Below, piece after piece: positions 42,640 to 50,721 of a stretch of DNA of 64,000 bases (the first letter of the stretch is position 1; each line of letters begins with the position of its first letter). The notes under the pieces are model-generated. The model did no database searches. It saw only the letters and a list, made by a program, of their open reading frames with translations, and was not told where the DNA came from. Source of the stretch: Janthinobacterium sp. LM6 (GTDB taxonomy: Bacteria > Pseudomonadota > Gammaproteobacteria > Burkholderiales > Burkholderiaceae_D); assembly GCF_002002885.1 (NCBI RefSeq), contig NZ_CP019510.1, forward strand, positions 2,418,001 through 2,482,000, read 5' to 3'. The position numbers and the translations under genes are program-made.

Positions 42640-44685
42640 ATGTCCCACCGCCTTCCCCGCAGGTACGTGTCGCTGTGCCTGGCCGCCATGCCGTTCGCTT
42701 GCAGTGCCGCCTTCGCCGCAGAAAGCACGGTCAATCTGAATGTCGACCTGAACCTGCAGTCCGTGCCCAAACTCGAGCTGCGCCTGCTGCAGGAGCCGCC
42801 GAAGCTGAAGGCGCGCGCCAGGCCAGCCAACCGCGCGGCGAGCAAGCGCGACGAGTTTGAAAGGTCGTATGACCTGTACATCCGCTATGCCAACGGCAGC
42901 ATCTATAACCCGACCACGGCCAAGCATGACAAGGTGCGCCTGCGTTCCTACCAGCAGACGGACGGCCTGGCGCTCGATGGACGCGACGAGAATGCGGCCA
43001 CCTTCATGGCGCCCACCGTGGTGATGGCGCCGGGGCAAACCGTGCGCTTCAAGCTGCATAACCAGTTGCCGGCGCTGCCGGCCGAGCAGTGCGCGACGAG
43101 CGATATCAATGCGGCGCGTCCGCTTGGCTGCTTCAACGATACCAATCTGCATTCGCATGGCCTGTGGGTCTCGCCCTCGGGCAATAGCGACAACGTGTTG
43201 ATATCGATCAAGCCTGGCGTGGATTTTGAGTACGAATACAATATTCCCATCGACCACCCGGCCGGCACCTTCTGGTATCACCCGCACCAGCATGGCGCGA
43301 CGGCGATGCAGGTCGCCAGCGGCATGGCCGGCGCGCTGGTGGTCGAAGGCGACCGATATCCGACCGCCACGGCGAATGGCGACCTCGATGTGATACTGAA
43401 GCAATTCCAGCCCGACGATGGCAGCGGCAGCGCCGGCGAGGTGATACTGCTGCAGCAAATTCCCTATGACTGCCCCAGCAACAGCCTGACGCCGACGAAG
43501 CCGTGCGCCACGGATGGAGTCGGCGTGCTGGAGGATTTCAATCAGGTCAAGGATCCGGATGCCTGGCTGATGTCGGGCCGCTATACCTCCGTCAACGGCA
43601 AGGTGCAGCCGGTGCTGAAGATGAAGACGCAGCGCCTGTACCGCTGGCGCATGATCGACACGGGCTTTCAGGCAACGGTGGTGCTGCGCATCCGCCGTGC
43701 CAACGACCCGCAAAAGCTGTTCCGGGCGCTCGGCGTGGCCAACCAGGACAAGGACGTGATGGAGTTGTGCGATGGCGAGGACGTCACGCAATTCGAGGTG
43801 GCCAGCGATGGCTTGACGCACGACAAGATTATCCCCAAGACCTTGAATTACCTGCAGCCGGGTTACCGCAGCGATATTCTGTTTGCCCTGCCGAAAGCCG
43901 GTGCGTATTGCGTATATGCGGAAACCAACCTCAACAACATGACGACGATGCATGACGTCAACAACACGCGCCTGATCGGCGTGATCGCCGCCAAGACCAA
44001 CGCCAAGGCGTCCGCGCGCGCCAGGGCGGGCGAGTCGCCGCGCGATTTCCTGCTGGCCGAATTGCGCAACGCCGTCAAGAGCCTGCCCGGCGCCCAGTTG
44101 CCCGATAACGTCAAGAGCATCATCCTCGGCGACCTGGAGAATGGTCTCAAGCTCGGCAAGTTCGTCCCGCATGCGGGCTTCAGCGAGGCGGCAAAGGACG
44201 CGATGCGCGGCAAGAAGAAGGAGTATGTGACCTTCAATATTGCCAAGTTGGACGGCAAGGTCCGCTTCATGGTGGAAGGCAAGCCGGAAGACTCGCCGAT
44301 ACCCGAGCTGAAGTATGTATATGATCCGCACCGCGTCGACCACACGCTGGTGCTGGGCACCGAGCAGATCTGGGAGCTCGCGTCGAAGAATGGCAGCCAC
44401 CCCTTCCATATCCACGTCAACCCCTTCCAGATCATCGGCATTTCCCGCACCGACGGCGGCACGGTCAATGCGCAGTACAAGGATCTGATCGGCACGTGGA
44501 AAGACACCTTGCTGGTGATGGAGAACCACAAGATCGAGATTGCCACGCGTTACCAGCGCTACATCGGCGAATACGTGCTGCATTGCCACATCCTCGAGCA
44601 TGAAGACCAGGGCATGATGCAAAACGTCAAAGTGGTACTGCCGGATGGCAAGGGTGGTGGCGACGTGGGCGGACACGGACACTGA
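42640..44685 (+). CDS. Multicopper oxidase, secreted
   Basis: This encodes a 681-residue protein with a signal peptide (YVSLCLAAMPFACSAAFAAES). All copper motifs are intact: HLHSHGLWV and WYHPHQHG (types 2/3) in the first cupredoxin domain, HPFHIHVNPFQ, and HCHILEHEDQGMM in the last, whose Cys, +5 His and +10 Met form the type 1 site. It is longer than a typical CueO/CotA, with a helical Lys/Ala-rich insertion around residues 450-550. Such enzymes oxidise phenols, amines or metals with reduction of O2 to water. A GGAG site precedes the ATG at 42640. It heads the oxidase operon and ends 67 bases before the tyrosinase gene. Confidence 0.9.
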   Translation: MSHRLPRRYVSLCLAAMPFACSAAFAAESTVNLNVDLNLQSVPKLELRLLQEPPKLKARARPANRAASKRDEFERSYDLYIRYANGSIYNPTTAKHDKVRLRSYQQTDGLALDGRDENAATFMAPTVVMAPGQTVRFKLHNQLPALPAEQCATSDINAARPLGCFNDTNLHSHGLWVSPSGNSDNVLISIKPGVDFEYEYNIPIDHPAGTFWYHPHQHGATAMQVASGMAGALVVEGDRYPTATANGDLDVILKQFQPDDGSGSAGEVILLQQIPYDCPSNSLTPTKPCATDGVGVLEDFNQVKDPDAWLMSGRYTSVNGKVQPVLKMKTQRLYRWRMIDTGFQATVVLRIRRANDPQKLFRALGVANQDKDVMELCDGEDVTQFEVASDGLTHDKIIPKTLNYLQPGYRSDILFALPKAGAYCVYAETNLNNMTTMHDVNNTRLIGVIAAKTNAKASARARAGESPRDFLLAELRNAVKSLPGAQLPDNVKSIILGDLENGLKLGKFVPHAGFSEAAKDAMRGKKKEYVTFNIAKLDGKVRFMVEGKPEDSPIPELKYVYDPHRVDHTLVLGTEQIWELASKNGSHPFHIHVNPFQIIGISRTDGGTVNAQYKDLIGTWKDTLLVMENHKIEIATRYQRYIGEYVLHCHILEHEDQGMMQNVKVVLPDGKGGGDVGGHGH

Positions 44686-44752
44686 CCGTTCCTGGCGGCA
44701 GCGCGCCCGGCGCGCTTTCGCCTTTCCCAACCTGCTTCCGGAGCAATTGCCC

Positions 44753-46456
44753 ATGTTACGCATGAAAACTTCCCTCCTTCCCCTCCTGGCCGGCTTGCTG
44801 TGCGCGGGCGTCTGCACTGCGGTACAGGCGCAGGCTGGCGTATCTTGCCGCCCGGAATTGCAGGCCCAGGCGGAGCCGGGTGGCGCGCGCGTCGTGCGCT
44901 ACCGCAAGAATATCGATGAGCTGACCCCGGCCGAGCTTGACGCCTTCAAGCATGCGGTGAGCGAGATGAAACGCAAGAGCCAGGAAAACGTGTATGACCG
45001 GCGCGGCTTCCTGTGGCAAGCCTGGGTGCATAACTGCACCTCCGTCGATGTCTTCAATGACCGCCAGGCGGCCTTGCCAGGCGACAGGCTGAAGCAGTTG
45101 CTGGGCGATCCGACGCGCAACAGCTGCGACATTGCTTATTTCATCGACAAGGTGGCGACCGAGGACAATGCCCATGAGGAATTCCCGGGCGAGTGCGAGC
45201 ACCAGAAGAACACCTTCCTGCAATGGCACCGGGCGCAGCTGTACTTTTATGAGCAAGCCCTGCAGGCGGCCGACCCGAACGGCGAGCGTGGCCCCAGCAC
45301 GCGCAACGTCGCGTTGCCGTACTGGAACTTCACCCGCAAGCCTTCCGGCGTGCGTTATCCGAAAGCCTTCGAGGATGTCGATTCGCCGCTGTACGATGCC
45401 ACGCGCAAGAGGGAGGGGCTCGACAGCTCGCTGGCCACGGCTTCGCCCAACTTACTGGCCTACCAGATCTATTACATGGATTGGGCCGATTTTGGCGGCG
45501 ACGAATATGGCAGCCTGGGCGGCGGCAACCTGGAGACGAAGATCCACAATCACATGCACGCCACCTACATGGGCGGCAATATGGGCGACAACGTCACGGC
45601 CGGCCTCGATCCGCTGTTCTATGCCTTCCATAATTTCCTCGATTACAGTTTCGAGAAGTGGCTGGACGAGCATGGCGACGCCGGCATACGCGGCAGCGGG
45701 CGCACGGCGTTCATGCGCAGCGAACAGGACGCCAGCTTGCCACGGCCCGTCGGCTGGAGCGCCGGCAGCGGCGATGCCCAGCGCAGCGATTCGGGCGACT
45801 ATACGGCCAACATGGGCCAGGCGGTGCTGTACTTCGACACCCTCCGGCAAGGCTATGGCTTCCAGCCGCGCTATGGCGGCGAATTTGCCCGCAAGAAGGA
45901 TATCCAGGCTTTGATCGACCGGCACCAGCAGGCGGGGTTTGTATTCGGCGACAACCAGAAAAGCCTGTTCGCCGCCCTGCTCAGCGACGATGCGGCCGAT
46001 GGCGCGGTCGCCAGGCCCGACCTCACCGTGACCAGCGCCTACACGATCCCGGCGCGGCGGGTGGCCAGCGACAAGCGGGCGAACATGGTGCTGGACCGCG
46101 CGCATGCGGACGAAGACTACAGTTTTCAGGCCGATATCTACCTGTATCCCGCCAAGGTGACTGCGCGCATCGGCGACAAGGCGTTCCGCGACCGCTACCT
46201 GGTCACCAGCACCAGCCACTGGGCCCTGTCCGGTGCCCACCAGCATGATAAATATGTCATCGAAACGGATATCACGGGCATCGTCGACAGCCTGGTCCCC
46301 AAGAAGCGCAGGCAGGCCTGGCGCATCACGGCGGCCATCACCACGAATGACAAGGGCCGCGGCCTGATACGGCAAGGCGATTTTTCCACGCCCGTGATCC
46401 AGGTCGTCGACCGCCGCAAACCTGCCGAACCCACGTATGAGGAGAGCAAGCCATGA
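44753..46456 (+). CDS. Tyrosinase family protein, secreted
   Basis: This encodes a 567-residue protein with a signal peptide (LLPLLAGLLCAGVCTAVQAQA). CuA-site histidines are seen at H93 (AWVHNCTS), H150 (ECEHQKN) and H159 (FLQWHRAQLYFYEQ); CuB-site ones at H265/H269 (IHNHMHATYMGGN) and H293 (DPLFYAFHNFLDYSFEKW). The usual His-His pair of the last motif reads Phe-His, keeping the aligned ligand. A beta-rich C-terminal domain (~400-565) follows, possibly covering the active site. It may hydroxylate phenols or oxidise catechols. A GGAG site lies 9 bases before the ATG at 44753 (an ATG at 44762 is possible). It overlaps the next gene by 4 bases. Confidence 0.85.
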   Translation: MLRMKTSLLPLLAGLLCAGVCTAVQAQAGVSCRPELQAQAEPGGARVVRYRKNIDELTPAELDAFKHAVSEMKRKSQENVYDRRGFLWQAWVHNCTSVDVFNDRQAALPGDRLKQLLGDPTRNSCDIAYFIDKVATEDNAHEEFPGECEHQKNTFLQWHRAQLYFYEQALQAADPNGERGPSTRNVALPYWNFTRKPSGVRYPKAFEDVDSPLYDATRKREGLDSSLATASPNLLAYQIYYMDWADFGGDEYGSLGGGNLETKIHNHMHATYMGGNMGDNVTAGLDPLFYAFHNFLDYSFEKWLDEHGDAGIRGSGRTAFMRSEQDASLPRPVGWSAGSGDAQRSDSGDYTANMGQAVLYFDTLRQGYGFQPRYGGEFARKKDIQALIDRHQQAGFVFGDNQKSLFAALLSDDAADGAVARPDLTVTSAYTIPARRVASDKRANMVLDRAHADEDYSFQADIYLYPAKVTARIGDKAFRDRYLVTSTSHWALSGAHQHDKYVIETDITGIVDSLVPKKRRQAWRITAAITTNDKGRGLIRQGDFSTPVIQVVDRRKPAEPTYEESKP

Positions 46457-46812
46457 GCGAACGGACCAGCTTCAAGCGCGACGTGCAGGGCTTGTTTTCC
46501 CGCTACGTGGCCGACATGAACAAGATCAAGCTGTCGAACCCCGAGTCGACGGGCGTGCAGCGGCTGTACCTGAATGACTATGCGAGCGTGAAGGCGTTTG
46601 CCTGGCAAATCCAGGTGGCCATCCACGGTTACGACTATGACAGCCGCAACGCAAAATGGCTGGTGGACGCCGGGCACCGCCTGCGCGCGCCGGGAGGGCG
46701 GGAAGGCGAGTATGTCATGTCCGCGCCGCATCCGATGCCGCCCGACGGGCCGATGCCGCAGGAAGGCATCGATATCTTCGACCAGTGGGTCAGGGACGGC
46801 ATGCAGCCGTGA
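46453..46812 (+). CDS. Small protein of unknown family in the oxidase operon
   Basis: This encodes a 119-residue cytoplasmic protein with no signal peptide and no cysteine. It is rich in Tyr/Trp/Phe and has three histidines. The C-terminus (MPPDGPMPQEGIDIFDQWVRDGM) resembles the tail of some cytochrome c-like domains but lacks a CxxCH haem site. I do not recognise the family. Its start overlaps the tyrosinase stop (ATGA) and it ends 47 bases before the CTQ oxidase gene. It is therefore best placed to be a subunit, copper chaperone or maturation factor of one of the two flanking oxidases; that is inference from position. Confidence 0.75.
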   Translation: MSERTSFKRDVQGLFSRYVADMNKIKLSNPESTGVQRLYLNDYASVKAFAWQIQVAIHGYDYDSRNAKWLVDAGHRLRAPGGREGEYVMSAPHPMPPDGPMPQEGIDIFDQWVRDGMQP

Positions 46813-46859
46813 CTATCAGGCCAACCGGCACAGACACCCTTGATGATCAGGAGTTCAGC

Positions 46860-49046
46860 ATGGCATACACAGGTTTGAGAATTCACCCCGCCATCGGCAT
46901 CGCCCGCGTCGGCAACAGCGAAGAATACTATCTGGGCCCGGAAAGCCTGGCCGGCATGCCGCTGGCTGGCCAGGATGGCACGGGAGGCTTGCCGATCCGG
47001 CCCGGCACGGAAGACACGACCATCGCCAGCACCGAGTTGCGCGACGCCGGCGGAAAGCTCAAGCGGCAGGCGGCCCGCTTCCGGATTTACCAATATGCGT
47101 TCGACGCGGCGGACGGCGTGGAAAGCTACCCGCTGGGCCGGCGGGGCGCGGCGGCCGAAGTGGCCATCGGCAGCATGGTCGATGGCAAGATCGTCAAGGA
47201 CATCGTCTGGACCGTGCACCTGGCCAACAAGAAAGCCAATAGCTGGGAGGGCGGGGAAGGCGTGGCACCGTTCGACAAGCAGCGCGCGCCAGCCCTGCGC
47301 AATCCGGCCTTCGGCACACCAGGCTCGCCGCACTTCGGCACGCCGGCCGACCCACTGCGCCTGAAGCTGCTGGTCATCGACCCTGGACCGCGCACCGTGC
47401 AGGCTTCGCGCCAGGGCGTGCAGCAGTTCGACACATCGACGCCGCCGTCGTGCGCGGATGCGGCCAGCGGCGCCGTGCGCAGCCTGCCCGACTATCCGGT
47501 GTCGTTCCCGCGTGGCGGGCCGCCTGGCGCGCCGGCGCAAGGCCCTGGCGCCATCATCGCCTCGCTGGGCGCCATCGCGACGGAAACGAATGGACGTTTG
47601 CTGGTGCTGGGCGGCTATGGCAAGGCATGCGGCTTCGACGCGCAAGGCAATTATTCGCCCGCCGCCGTCCTGCACGACAATGTCAACAACGACAACTGGT
47701 TCGATGACGTGGCCGATGGTCCCGTCACGGCCATGCTGCTCTTCGCCGACGGCACGGCGCGCAGCGTCGAGGGCAGCGCCTGGGTGATATCGAGCGACCC
47801 GTCGTACGCGCCGCAAACGGCGAACGTTGTCTCGCTGTGGGACGACCTGTATTGCACCTGGCTGGAAAAAATGGCGCTGCGCCCCGCCGTCTACGCGGAT
47901 GGCAGTTACCAGACGGGCTACCGGAGCAATTTCAGCACCGATGTCCAGCCCATCCTGCGCGCGGCCTCGCTGCAGCGCTGGACGACCAGCTTGCCGCCCA
48001 GGGCGATCAAGGAGCACGACTTGCTGGGCAAGATGAAGGCGGACGGCCTGAGCTACCCGATCATGAATTTCATCCGCCATCCCGACCAGACGGGCGCGCC
48101 GTCGCTGAAGCCGCAAATGCCGCTGTCGCTGGGCGACGCGGGCAGCAGCCTGCTGACCCTGACCCGGGCGCAGTATTTTTTCATGGACCAGTGGGCGCAT
48201 GGCCAGTACGTGGCCGACAGCGGCGATTTCCTGCTGGGCGCGGGCGAAGCGCTCGACCGCACCGTCCTGTTCAACTGCCTGGGCGGCCGCTACAGCCCCG
48301 GCATCGAGATGGGTTTTATCGTGCGCGACTCCGGCCTGTACCGGCAGGCGTGGCGGCGCCATGATGCCGGCGGCCCGTTCCGCATCAATGCACAGCATCT
48401 CGATTACGCAGCCGCCGTCAGGGACCAGCCCTTCCTTGGCGCCGGCTACATGCCGCTGCGCGGCGGCGAGGTGCAGCCCGGCGACGTGTCGAAGTTCATG
48501 GCCTTGCCGTGGCATACCGATTACAACTCGTGCGCCACGCATTTGCCCGATCCGAATCCCGGCGGCAAGGTACTCAATAACCAGCAGGCGATCGATGCGG
48601 CCACGGCGCTCAAGGGCAATGGCTACAATACCTTGCTGTATTCCTCCTGGCCGGCGCAGCGGCCCGTAGCCGTGTACACGTATGACGACGTCGTCGCCAA
48701 TGGCGGCGAACTGGCGACGCCGCGCTATTCCGTGCGCGGCAAGGGCACGCGGGCCGATGGGGTGCCATCGACCACAGCGGAAAATGCGGAAATCGACCGG
48801 CCCGCCATGCATGTGGGCCGCTACCAGGACCGCGCGCAGTTCCTGCTGAACTGGCACCGCATCGGCGTGGTCGTGCAAAGCACGGTGATTGCGCGCAAGG
48901 CTGGCGAGAAGGCCATCTGCAAGGATTACTACCTGGAAGTCGAAAGCCTGTTCGACAGCGATGAAAGCAACCTGGTCGAGTATTGGCGCAACACGGCCAT
49001 CGACAAGGTGTACCGGCCGAAGCCGCAGACGAAACCGAAGCCCTGA
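46860..49046 (+). CDS. LodA/GoxA-family CTQ-dependent oxidase
   Basis: This encodes a 728-residue protein without a signal peptide, starting MAYTGLRIHPAIGIARVGNSEEYYLGPE, the LodA family hallmark. The quinone cofactor residues are recognisable: Cys473 in LFNCLGGRYSPGIEMGF and Trp551 in MALPWHTDYNSC, 78 residues apart (65 in Marinomonas LodA). In characterised relatives these crosslink to cysteine tryptophylquinone, and the enzyme oxidises L-lysine (LodA) or glycine (GoxA), releasing H2O2 and ammonia. The substrate here cannot be read from sequence. An AGGAG site lies 6 bases before the ATG. The next gene encodes the LodB-type maturation flavoprotein, overlapping by 1 base. Confidence 0.88.
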   Translation: MAYTGLRIHPAIGIARVGNSEEYYLGPESLAGMPLAGQDGTGGLPIRPGTEDTTIASTELRDAGGKLKRQAARFRIYQYAFDAADGVESYPLGRRGAAAEVAIGSMVDGKIVKDIVWTVHLANKKANSWEGGEGVAPFDKQRAPALRNPAFGTPGSPHFGTPADPLRLKLLVIDPGPRTVQASRQGVQQFDTSTPPSCADAASGAVRSLPDYPVSFPRGGPPGAPAQGPGAIIASLGAIATETNGRLLVLGGYGKACGFDAQGNYSPAAVLHDNVNNDNWFDDVADGPVTAMLLFADGTARSVEGSAWVISSDPSYAPQTANVVSLWDDLYCTWLEKMALRPAVYADGSYQTGYRSNFSTDVQPILRAASLQRWTTSLPPRAIKEHDLLGKMKADGLSYPIMNFIRHPDQTGAPSLKPQMPLSLGDAGSSLLTLTRAQYFFMDQWAHGQYVADSGDFLLGAGEALDRTVLFNCLGGRYSPGIEMGFIVRDSGLYRQAWRRHDAGGPFRINAQHLDYAAAVRDQPFLGAGYMPLRGGEVQPGDVSKFMALPWHTDYNSCATHLPDPNPGGKVLNNQQAIDAATALKGNGYNTLLYSSWPAQRPVAVYTYDDVVANGGELATPRYSVRGKGTRADGVPSTTAENAEIDRPAMHVGRYQDRAQFLLNWHRIGVVVQSTVIARKAGEKAICKDYYLEVESLFDSDESNLVEYWRNTAIDKVYRPKPQTKPKP

Positions 49047-50191
49047 TGGCGGCGGCTGCAGACAGTCCCGGCGCGGCCGGGCCATCGCGGCCGCGCTACC
49101 GGGTCGCCATCATCGGCGGCGGTCCGGCGGGCTGCGCCTGCGCGCTGGCGCTGGCGCAGCATGGCGTGCACGACGTGCTCGTGATCGAGGCGGGCGACTA
49201 CGCTCAATTTCGCATCGGCGAAAGCATTCCGCCCGAAGCCAACCGTCTGTTCCAGGCGCTGGGCATTGCGCAGGATTTTTTCGCCGAGGCGCACGCGCCT
49301 TGCCATGGCAGCTGTTCCTGGTGGGGCAGCGACAAGCGCGGCTACAACGACGCGCTGCTGCATCCGCTGGGCCATGGCTGGCACCTGGAGCGTTCCCGTT
49401 TCAATGGCTTCCTGGCGCGCCAGGCGCGCTTGCGCGGGGCGGAAGTGCTGCTGCGCGCCAGCCTGGCCGCGTCGGCCCCGGCGCAAGGCGGCGGTTTTAC
49501 CCTGGAATTGATGCTGGGCGATCCCGCGCACCCGCGACTGGCCAGCATCCATGCCGATGTGGTGGTCGACGCCAGCGGCACGCGCGCCGTCTTCGCGCGC
49601 CAGCGCGGCAGCCGCAAGGTCGCAACGCTGCCGCTGGTATGCCTGGCGATGCGCTTTGCCGCGCCAGACGGCCCCCGCTCCGGCCTGACGCACCTGGAAG
49701 CGGTCGAACATGGCTGGTGGTATGGCGCCCATCTGCCTGACGCCACCTTGCTGCTGGCGTTTTACAGCGATGCGGCCACCGTCAGGGCGCGGCGCCTGCA
49801 GCATGCCGGGCACTGGCTGGACGGGCTGGCGGCCGCGCCCAACACGGCTGCGCTGGCCCGCGGCGCGGCGCCGCTGGCAGGCGGCGTGCAGAGTTTTCCC
49901 GCGCCGTCCTACTGCCTCGAGCAACTGCATGGCGACGGCTGGCTGGCCATCGGCGACGCCGCCTCGGCCTACGATCCCGTCACTTCGCAAGGCATCGTCA
50001 AGGCGCTGGCCAACGGCATGGCGGCCGCTGGCGCCATCGCCGGCCACGCCACCCTGGACGCGGTGGCGCAGACGGTGGCGCTGCGCCATGCGCAATACCT
50101 GGCGCAGCGCCAGCAGTACTACGGCTGGGAGCAGCGCTGGCCCGCCGCGCCGTTCTGGCGCCAGCTGCATGCGGGGGCGCAGGCGCGCTAG
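49046..50191 (+). CDS. LodB-like FAD-dependent maturation protein
   Basis: This encodes a 381-residue flavoprotein of the tryptophan-halogenase/monooxygenase-like group. The N-terminal VAIIGGGPAGCACALALAQHGV binds FAD. FRIGESIPPEANRLFQALGI is the GESI motif of LodB/halogenase-like proteins, and DGWLAIGDAASAYDPVTSQGIVKALANG is the second FAD motif. The WxWxIP halogenase motif is not seen. In Marinomonas and Pseudoalteromonas, LodB/GoxB are needed to form the CTQ cofactor of the partner oxidase. It overlaps the LodA-type gene in TGATG. Confidence 0.88.
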   Translation: MAAAADSPGAAGPSRPRYRVAIIGGGPAGCACALALAQHGVHDVLVIEAGDYAQFRIGESIPPEANRLFQALGIAQDFFAEAHAPCHGSCSWWGSDKRGYNDALLHPLGHGWHLERSRFNGFLARQARLRGAEVLLRASLAASAPAQGGGFTLELMLGDPAHPRLASIHADVVVDASGTRAVFARQRGSRKVATLPLVCLAMRFAAPDGPRSGLTHLEAVEHGWWYGAHLPDATLLLAFYSDAATVRARRLQHAGHWLDGLAAAPNTAALARGAAPLAGGVQSFPAPSYCLEQLHGDGWLAIGDAASAYDPVTSQGIVKALANGMAAAGAIAGHATLDAVAQTVALRHAQYLAQRQQYYGWEQRWPAAPFWRQLHAGAQAR

Positions 50192-50196
50192 CGGTC

Positions 50197-50721
50197 TTAT
50201 CGCCGCTGCGCTTCGCGTTCGAGCGTATCCTTGCCGATGATCTTCAGGCTGGCGCCGCCCTTGAAGGGCAGCGCTTCCTCGCTGCCCGCCGTCTGGATGC
50301 CGGCCGAGACGCCGATTTCGGCCGTCACATCGATGAATTCCGTACGGAACATGCGCAGCTCGGTGTGCTTGATGACGCTTTGCAGCGCAATCGACTGACC
50401 CGGCGCGATGGGGGTGAAGGCACGCTTGAGCGCGTGATTGGCCAGGCCCGTCTTCAATACCTGGCTTTGTTCGCTCGCGTTGTCGATCAGGCGCATATTG
50501 GGCCCCCGCGCTTGCATGTACTGGAGCGGATAGCCGACTTCCCCGTTGCCGATATTCTTGATGACCACTTCGATGCGCATGTCGCTGCCCGTGAAAATGC
50601 AGGCCGGATTATCGATGCAGTGGGCGCTGATGGAGAGGATGTCGTTCGGCATGGCGTTTCCTGGGAGTTGTAGGGACACTGCGAGCAGTGCGATTAGGAG
50701 CCGTTCAGGATGATATCGCAT
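50197..50721 (-). CDS. Secreted protein, candidate immunity protein for the VgrG effector
   Basis: This encodes a 174-residue protein with an N-terminal signal peptide (LLIALLAVSLQLPGNA) and a mature ~150-residue beta-rich domain (ISAHCIDNPACIFTGSDMRIEVVIKNIGNGEVGYPLQYM), with two cysteines 5 residues apart. Its start lies inside the 3' end of the VgrG gene (28-base overlap, 50694-50721). Effector-immunity pairs of T6SS are usually arranged like this, and periplasmic immunity matches an effector acting on the envelope. The family is not recognised; the role is inferred from position and export. Confidence 0.75.
   Translation of the reverse strand: MRYHPERLLIALLAVSLQLPGNAMPNDILSISAHCIDNPACIFTGSDMRIEVVIKNIGNGEVGYPLQYMQARGPNMRLIDNASEQSQVLKTGLANHALKRAFTPIAPGQSIALQSVIKHTELRMFRTEFIDVTAEIGVSAGIQTAGSEEALPFKGGASLKIIGKDTLEREAQRR

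Noticed and set aside
49046-50191. Flavin-dependent tryptophan halogenase
   Set aside because: It shares the FAD and GESI motifs, but the WxWxIP halogenase motif is not visible and its partner is a LodA-type oxidase, so a LodB role fits better.
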